Assembly (NCBI GenBank): GCA_964035545.1
Contig: OZ037772.1
Span: 2,260,001-2,297,500, forward strand
DNA length: 37,500 bases
Reading direction: 5' to 3'
Origin: Bugula neritina
Taxonomy: Eukaryota > Bryozoa > Gymnolaemata > Cheilostomatida > Bugulidae
The notes under the pieces were generated by a model. It was not told the DNA's origin and searched no databases. It was given only the letters and a program-made list of their open reading frames with translations. Position 1 is the first letter of the stretch. Every line of letters begins with the position of its first letter. Below, one piece after another: positions 31,066 to 37,500 of the stretch. The position numbers were made by a program, and so were the translations under genes.

Positions 31066-31179
31066 GGTTGGTCCTGGTTTCAGAACAAACAAAATTTCGA
31101 AAAACAAATACAAAAAATAAATTTGAATTATGACAATAGTATTGATTTTAAGCCTAAACATTGTTTTTAGTAACACTAA

Positions 31180-31870
31180 TGATACATCAAGAACACTAAT
31201 GCTAACAAGAGTATTTTATAGACAATCACATAAAACTATAGTCACCTTAACATTATTATACATCCATTTACAGAATAAAAGTTATTATTGCTAGAGTATG
31301 CAATACCTAGAAATACATAAAATTTACTGAACATACAAATTGATAATCAAACAAACAAATGAATTGCAAGTAAGAACTATCATCATTTTCCCCATATGAT
31401 CACCAGTATTCAACATACTAATACTCATTTAAAATTGTTTCTACCTGCAAGTTTGAAAAGCAAAAGACCAAAGTTTAGTATTACTATCAATGTCTATTGC
31501 AATATGAGTTAACGTTATGACTATGATTATGATCATTACAATAATTAATATAATTTTAATTGTTTGAACAAACTATATTAATTTTAATTTTTAAGTTTCA
31601 AAATAAAATTAAACTTCAACGTCAATATGAATAATTTAAATTTGATTTGCAGTCTGAGTCCCATTCACTGGAAGTGTTGAACTAAAACTAAAAGTAAATC
31701 ACTTAAACTTAAATGATAATCACAATGATAATGAATAACGAGTGATATTGATAATCATGATAAACACATCAATATATCTACACAATCACAGTAAACTGTT
31801 AGTTAATGTTATCTTGATCTTGATTGGGTTAAGTCCCAAGACCTCTCGGAGAGAGTAATTGTGGGGCTCT
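31180..31870. other. AT-rich spacer, no gene found
   Basis: AT-rich sequence between the trinucleotide array and the LINE. It may include degraded LINE 3' UTR at its right end. No open frame, RNA gene or repeat boundary that I can support. Confidence 0.5.
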
Positions 31871-32133
31871 CGGATCTTTCCAGGCTCAAAAGTCCGCTAC
31901 TATCTCCCCCGTATGGAGCTCCCGGACAGTGCGCACCAGGAAACCCTGCAGGTACAGGCTCCAATCGCAGGCTATAGCATTGCAAGTCTTAATACGGGTA
32001 TTCATGTCATGGGTTGAGGATTTCATTGATTTAAGTGTGTTATGTAAGGTTGGAAATAAATCATCATTAACAGTAATCTGACAAAACAAAGAAATTCTTT
32101 GTGATTGTCTGCGCTTTCTTAATGTTTCCAGGC

Positions 32134-33560
32134 CTATCCCAGCAATATCCCAAGGTATTTTACAACTCCAACTCTATTCAGGGGATCTTTTCCAAATTTA
32201 TAAGTGAAGACATTTTCCATATTTTCTGTTTTCTTACCAAAGGTGATGACATTACTTTTCTTTGAGTTAAACTTCATATTGTTTTCTTTTGCCCACCTAT
32301 ATAGTCTAGAGATATCCCTGTAGGTTATGAAGGTCATTTGCATCAGTAATGGGCGGATAGACAAGAGTGTCATGAGCAAAAAGTCTGATTGTACTGTGTG
32401 TAACGCAGTTTACAATGTCATTAATAAGCAAAACGAATAATGTTGGACCCAGCACATTTCCTTGTGGAACCCCGGAAGTCACTGGTGTTAAATCCGAAGA
32501 TACCCCATCAATGACCACTCGTTGTGAGCGTCCAGTTAAAAATGATGATACTTATCAGATAATACAGGGGTTTATTTTTTTAACAATATAATTTTGTTTA
32601 CAAGAATATGATGGTCAATTACATCAAAGGCTTCAGAAAAATCCAGCACAACTGCATCTACAAAATGTCCTTTATCTATATGCCTTAATATATCATGGTT
32701 GACGGTAGCAAGCTGAGTAACACATAAAAAGTTGCGGCGAAAACCATGTTGGCTTTCATGTATGAAATTTTCCAATTGTGTGTTTAAATGATGCAGAACC
32801 ACATGTTCAAGAATTTTACAACAAATGCACGTTAGTGATACTGGTCGATAGTTGGAAACTAGAGTGCGGTTACCTTGTTTAAACACAGGTGTTACATTTG
32901 CAGTCTTCCAGTCATCCGGCACTATTCCTGTACTGAATGAATGATTCAAAATACACACCAGTATTTCTGCTGTTCGATCTAAGTCTACTGTGAGATAGTT
33001 CTTTGTGAATTCATCTACCCCAGGAGCTTTACCTTGCACAAGTTGTCTCAGCAGGTTTACAGCTCCTTCTTTAGTTACCACTATATTATGTTTCTCAGCG
33101 ACTGATGGTAATTCTGTTAAAGGTGATGGAGTGGTAATCACACTGTAGAAAAAACCATTCAGAGTGTTAGATATCTTAGTTTTATCGTGCATCAAAATAT
33201 CACCATTATTTTCTATGGAAGTAATCTCATGATCATTCCCTTTTAGGTCTTTAACATGTTAGTAAAACGGTTTTGTGTAGCCACTGGAAAGAGGTTGGTA
33301 TAGACGATTCACCAGAAAAGATACTTTTAGCTTTCTAAACAATTTTTTATTATGGCGACGTAATTCTTTTATTTAGTCAAGTGATCAGCATCACCAGACT
33401 TTTGAAAGCGGTTGTAGAACTTTCGCTGTTTCTAACATGCCCGCCTGGCTTCATCATTAAACCAGAGAGGCTCATGTAGATTTCTAGGCTTACGTTGTTT
33501 AGTTGGGACATATGAATCAACAAGTATATGTAATTCAGTCTGAAATGTATTCCATATAAC
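32134..33560 (-). pseudogene. LINE ORF2: linker and reverse transcriptase, multiple frameshifts
   Basis: 33,560-33,377: linker with PTKQRKPRNLHEPLWFNDEA. 33,195-32,572: RT fingers and palm, GKAPGVDEFTKNYL, NYRPVSLTCICCKILEHVV, HGFRRN, VVLDFSEAFDVIDHHIL. 32,518-32,306: palm, SGVPQGNVLGPTLFVLLIND and RLFAHDTLVY, where the usual (F/Y)ADD is FAHD. 32,379-32,134: thumb, WAKENNMKFNSKKSNVITFG to VVKYLGILLG. Each block is in a different frame from the next. The lost Asp would abolish polymerisation. Confidence 0.88.
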
Positions 33561-33938
33561 ATTAATATCATATTTCAGCATCACTTTGTTTTTAATAGTG
33601 TAAAGCAACTCGTCTAGACCAGTTGTAAACCCGCCGAGTTCGAAACTCGATTTTGTAAAATAGCTTGATGGGGGATAGGTGGTTTCTTCTTCTGTTTAAC
33701 TTTACCAGTCAAGACCGTTTCTATCATGGAATGGTTGCTAATACCCTGTGTTATTATATTTGTGCTTTAAACTTTATATGACAAGTCAGTACAGATGAGA
33801 TCTAATATATTGCCTGCTACGTGCGTATAATTATGAAAAAGTTGTTAGAAAATTACAAAAGTCAGTATAGTATATCCTCCAACAAGTTGAAAGACCAGTA
33901 TTTTCCCCAATTGATTCCTGGAAGGTTAAATTCACCAG

Positions 33939-34312
33939 TTATGAGTATTTAGTGTGAATATTTTCCATGTACTCAAAGAATAAGTTCATAACACATGAAG
34001 AAGGGGGTCTATAATAGCAAGTAAGATTGCAATATTCCTTGCTATCCAATCTAAAACATACTGTGATTACTTCTGCTTCTGTTTCACACCTGATTAGCTT
34101 ATGGGGAATTCCTACATTTATGGCAATCAATACACCACCTCCGTGCGAGTCACGGGTTTTTCTATATACTACTTTGTCTTTGGGAGAAAAAAATTGAGAA
34201 TTCAAAAATGCATTATCTAGGTGTGTTTCAGTGATACAAATGATATTGTATTCAACGGATAGGGTTTGAATCTCCGATATTTTCCCCTTTACTGATCTTG
34301 CATTTACAGATA
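33939..34312 (-). pseudogene. LINE ORF2 N-terminal: APE-type endonuclease fragment
   Basis: Reads ILSVNARSVKGKISEIQTLS, then IICITETHLD, then YRKTRDSHGGGVLIAI and CYYRPPSS. NARS, TETHL and RDSHGGGV(L) are the first conserved blocks of the apurinic-endonuclease domain that nicks target DNA in jockey-superfamily LINEs. The frame stops at 33,939, before the catalytic His block, so the domain is truncated. Confidence 0.85.
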
Positions 34313-35249
34313 ATATTCTTCGATTACTATCTTCCCGTTTGTTATCTTGTACTTGTTTTCTGGATTTTTCTGCCTCAATTCCCTAAGCTCGCTTCTCAGT
34401 TGAAAATCTATTTCTTGTTCCTCTTTATTCCAGTCAAGACGAGCAAAGACTCCTTCTATTTTCTGAACGTTGATTCGTTTTAGAAATTCCCATTTTTGAA
34501 CTTCTGAAGCTAATGTTAGTTTCATGGGTCAAATCTTGTTAAATTTTTTTGTCCTAATCTTGCGGCATTATCTCTTGCTGCGCAAAATCTGAGACTACAT
34601 GAATCTAAAACTTCTGAGAGTTTACCTATGGATTCATCTAAAGTAGTGTCGTGTTCCTCGGAAATTCTAAAAACTATGATATTTTTAGCTCTGCTTTCAC
34701 TAGAAATCTCTATTTTGGTAGATTTAATTTGAACTTCTTGGTTTTTTAGTTGCCTATTTATTGTTGTAGTGGAGTCTTCCAGTCTTGCAACTACCGAAGC
34801 AAATGTTTTCTCACTTCTGGAAACATGATTCTCAAATAAGCTAGTTAGTTGAGATTCCACAGCAGTCATGAGATTATTAAATGAATCCATTACTTGAACA
34901 TAACTTTTTTCAATGTGGGATTCAACAGCTTGAAGTCTGGTTATGAAATTTGGGAATGCCACAGCTTCACATTGGTCACAAAACCAATGAGTACCCTTCT
35001 TCGTATTGGTGTTTAGATCTTGCTTTATAAGATCAGTACAGTCTAAATGAAACCAAGTGAGACAAGTTTCACACTCAATTGACAGGGTACCTTCATCTTC
35101 ATTATCTATTTTTTAGTACACTTTTCACACACTGCCTGAGGCACAGTAGGTTCTGGGGTAGAATTAAGTATAGCACTGTGCCTCTGGGTGCATTTAGCTG
35201 TTGATGAGTTAGTACTTGAGGTTGAGTCTGACCTTTTAGGTTTCGTCAT
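34304..35249 (-). pseudogene. LINE ORF1: PHD finger and coiled-coil protein
   Basis: ATG at 35,249 in AATAATATGACG opens MTKPKRSDSTSSTNSSTA. A PHD-type zinc finger follows: CEKC, then ECETCLTWFHLDC, then HWFCDQC. An A-run between the first Cys pair and the rest carries a one-base frameshift. The next part (about 34,962-34,522) is a helical segment, AFPNFITRLQAVESHIEKSY onward, and a basic C terminus (34,525-34,304) follows after another shift. PHD-containing ORF1 proteins are known in CR1/L2-like LINEs and act in RNA binding or nuclear targeting. Confidence 0.75.
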
Positions 35250-35339
35250 ATTATTTTTTTTTTGAAAATATTCAAAGACAGGTTCAGGTTTTAATTTTTT
35301 ATCAGATAATTTTAGTAAATATTAACTCTAAGGAGTAGT

Positions 35340-35361
35340 AAATAAATAAATAAATAAATAG
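35340..35361. repeat. (AAAT)n microsatellite
   Basis: About five AAAT/AATA units between the 5' end of the LINE and the MITE at 35,391. Confidence 0.9.
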
Positions 35362-35390
35362 TGTTACTAGTCAGAGACAGACAGAGTTAA

Positions 35391-36207
35391 GCCCTGGCCA
35401 CACGATCGTGAGAATCACACGAAATCGTCTATTTGACACGAAAAAACATTCGTACGAGAAAATTTGAGGGAATTCAAACGAAATCGTCATCGTTGGGTGT
35501 GCACAACGATGACGATGGACGAAAAATCACAATCGACGATAAGTACCATTTGATTGGTCAATAGAATTTTAGCAACAGTGATTATTTCATTTCTACTAAG
35601 TTTCTCTATTTGGCAATGTTCTGCTGCTTGTATCTCGTGCAAGACTCATTCACGGACTAATAAAAATGACTTGTTGCCATCAAAGTGGTATATATTAAGG
35701 GTATATATATATATATATATCAAATGCACGCCAAATGATTACTACAAATTTCAAAAATAGCATAAATTAAGTAGTATTACTATGCCTATTTGCTTCCAAT
35801 TTACTAGTCTTACATTTATAGCAACTGTAAAGTATTTTGCGTAAAATAGCTATTGCAAGCATTATTCAATTCATATTCACATGGTAATCACAGCGAAGCT
35901 TAAACTTTATAGCTTTGTATTTTCATGCATGAGTGAGTTTTAAATTTTTTTTAAATTTTATATGCATAAAAAATGTTTTCAAAAACTTTACCAATAAACA
36001 AAACTAAAAAAATGTACACATAAAATACCAAAAAAAATAACAAAAAAGGCAAAATTTTTTCTTTATAACTTATATAAACTTGCGGTACCAATCTCGGCAT
36101 AATGACTTTTCGTTTAAACGATCATGTGGCTGGTCAATACGAAAAGATAACTCACGAAAATCGTCACACGAGTTTCGTGTCATTCTCACGATCGTGTGGC
36201 CAGGCCT
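35391..36207. mobile_element. MITE with TTA target duplication (PIF/Harbinger-like)
   Basis: Left end AGCCCTGGCCACACGATCGT, right end (reversed) AGGCCTGGCCACACGATCGT; the inverted repeat continues as GAGAAT(C/G)ACACGAAA for about 36 bp. TTA is present immediately outside both ends (35,388-35,390 and 36,208-36,210). A 3-bp T-W-A duplication is typical of PIF/Harbinger elements. 817 bp, with no transposase; a short plus-strand frame inside looks random. Confidence 0.85.
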
Positions 36208-36210
36208 TTA

Positions 36211-37500
36211 GACAATGAATTAGTAAACTGTCAAGTTGGTTAATATGATTACAATAATATAGCCTACCAAGTGAGCCCACTACCTCAACACCTCCAACTA
36301 CCCAGTCAGAAACAACCGCAGGGACCAAAAATTCACAGACGGGGAAAAAGATCCCTGTAACCCAGTACAATCTCTAGACCACAAAAAGCTCAAACCAGCA
36401 GGCTGTGAATTCTGTGATTGTGCTCTTCTTTGGCTCCACTCTTTTAGCACTACTGATGGTAGCACAAGTCAAAGGAGGTGTAACTGTATGGAACTTCTCT
36501 ATCATTCAATATTTTATTCTAGTTACAGTTAGTCATAGTCATACTGGTCAAGTTTCACAACTTAAAGATAGACCAAAAAATTAAAAACATATATGTCTAT
36601 TAGTGTGCAACTTGAAATGTAACTTAGAAAAGAGAGAAACAGTTAATTTTAACGCATGGTCTTCAATTAGCAATGCAAAATAAAATCAAATACTAATACT
36701 TATAGTTATACTCATACCGTAATAGTTATACTTATAGTTATAGTAATAATTATAACCATCTTCATTATCATAATCATAATTATAATGATTGTCATCATGT
36801 AGCCTACTACTACTAGCACTACTGCTACTACTACTAGTGGTAGTATTACATTTACTATTACTATTAGTATTACTCTCATACTATTAGTATTACTATTAGT
36901 ATTAGTACTGTGATTATTAGTACTAGTAGTAGTAGTAGTAGTACTACTACTACTAGACGTAAGATTAAGAGTAAGAGTAAGACGAAGTGCAAGTGTTACA
37001 ATAAATAAATAATACTTATTCAGATTGAGATTATTCTATATAGTCAAAATTGAATTTCCTACATTAATTATTTCATAATATTGATTGAATTAAGAACATT
37101 TATAATTGTCTCGCGATAGCCCTGATGGCTGATACAGACATAAAATGGAAGCAAATATTACTTCTCAGCAGTTTGAAAGAAATAAACTAAAATTCGCCTG
37201 AAATCAATACGGCGACGCTTATCGTACTTCCAGCTTTGCGATCAAGTTAAAAGTTGTAGTTTGCGGGCTTACATGAGTACTCTTAGCGAGTCAATATCGA
37301 TCATTAATTTCTATCTAGCCTTGCTTCTCAAAAACGGATTTTAAAGTCATAAAAACCATACAATTGGATATTGCTTAAGTACAATGAGAGGCGTAAGCGC
37401 ACCGTCTAGATAATCTTGTCGCATTGTAAAATAAATAATGCTATATGCCTGCCGTACCCACTAGGATTAGTGATGAGTTGCTTTATACTTGTGACTTATA
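36211..37500. other. Terminal intergenic stretch with (CTA)n/(TAG)n tract
   Basis: From about 36,690 to 36,970 there is low-complexity ACTATTAGTATT and CTACTACTAGTAGTAG sequence with self-complementary patches, resembling 8640-9545. From about 37,110 CpG becomes more frequent, which could mark the edge of a promoter beyond the window. No gene identified. Confidence 0.5.

Larger units (their letters stand above)
31886..35250 (-). mobile_element. Near full-length but dead LINE (jockey/CR1/L2-type)
   Basis: Two-ORF non-LTR retrotransposon read right to left: ORF1 with PHD finger and coiled region (35,249-34,304), APE endonuclease (34,310-33,939), linker, reverse transcriptase (33,195-32,134) and a C-terminal piece (32,130-31,886). 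Frameshifts separate most segments. Most of the region between the RT thumb and the C-terminal RRxxQR segment is deleted, with the junction near 32,130. One catalytic Asp of the RT is His. No clear target duplication or 3' tail found. Confidence 0.85.

Noticed and set aside
28837-31120. Plus-strand poly-Val/poly-Ser frames
   Set aside because: Translations of the GTA/GTG array, broken wherever the repeat phase puts TAG in frame; no sequence outside the repeat.

Overview
This is an intron-rich, AT-rich animal genomic window. It contains a TRIM-type RING/B-box gene and a fibrillar collagen locus, both on the minus strand, separated by transposon remnants and very large tandem repeats. GT-AG introns, TRIM architecture and a fibrillar-collagen C-propeptide establish a metazoan. 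The repeat style suggests an early-branching invertebrate such as a sponge or cnidarian, but I cannot fix the species. I see no credible protein-coding gene on the plus strand.

Layout. (1) About 9.8 kb down to 1: a TRIM-like gene with a likely promoter and non-coding exon near 9.6-9.8 kb, a RING exon at 6.74-6.93 kb, B-box exons at 2.89-3.07 and 2.50-2.69 kb, two coiled-coil exons, and a C-terminal exon running off the left edge. All internal splice phases agree. Its introns hold MITEs, hAT-like elements and a 5'-truncated LINE. (2) 10.2-12.7 kb: a hAT-like element, a 17-bp satellite and a Penelope-type GIY-YIG remnant. (3) 28.0 down to 13.3 kb: a fibrillar collagen locus with two Cys-rich N-terminal exons, nine Gly-X-Y exons, a telopeptide exon and a C-propeptide (COLFI) traceable to its last cysteine and stop. 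Three further decayed Gly-X-Y exons sit inside the C-propeptide introns. (4) 28.86-31.07 kb: a trinucleotide (GTA/GTG) array. (5) 31.9-35.25 kb: a nearly full-length but dead LINE (PHD-type ORF1, APE endonuclease, reverse transcriptase). (6) 35.39-36.21 kb: a MITE with a TTA target duplication; the rest is simple-sequence intergenic DNA.

The main result is the state of the collagen locus. Four Gly-X-Y exons (18.57-17.58 kb) have an unbroken glycine register (58 triplets by hand count). The five exons upstream carry nine broken triplets in about 78, two one-base frameshifts and an in-frame TGA. One intron starts with AT where GT is expected, and a C-propeptide exon carries a stop. It reads as a recently decaying or chimeric collagen gene, or as a poorly assembled one. 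The intron between its second and third collagenous exons holds a 5.4-kb, 18-bp minisatellite (about 300 units). On the collagen-sense strand this is a pyrimidine-rich tract with no AG dinucleotide; the long open frames through it are a by-product of the unit length.
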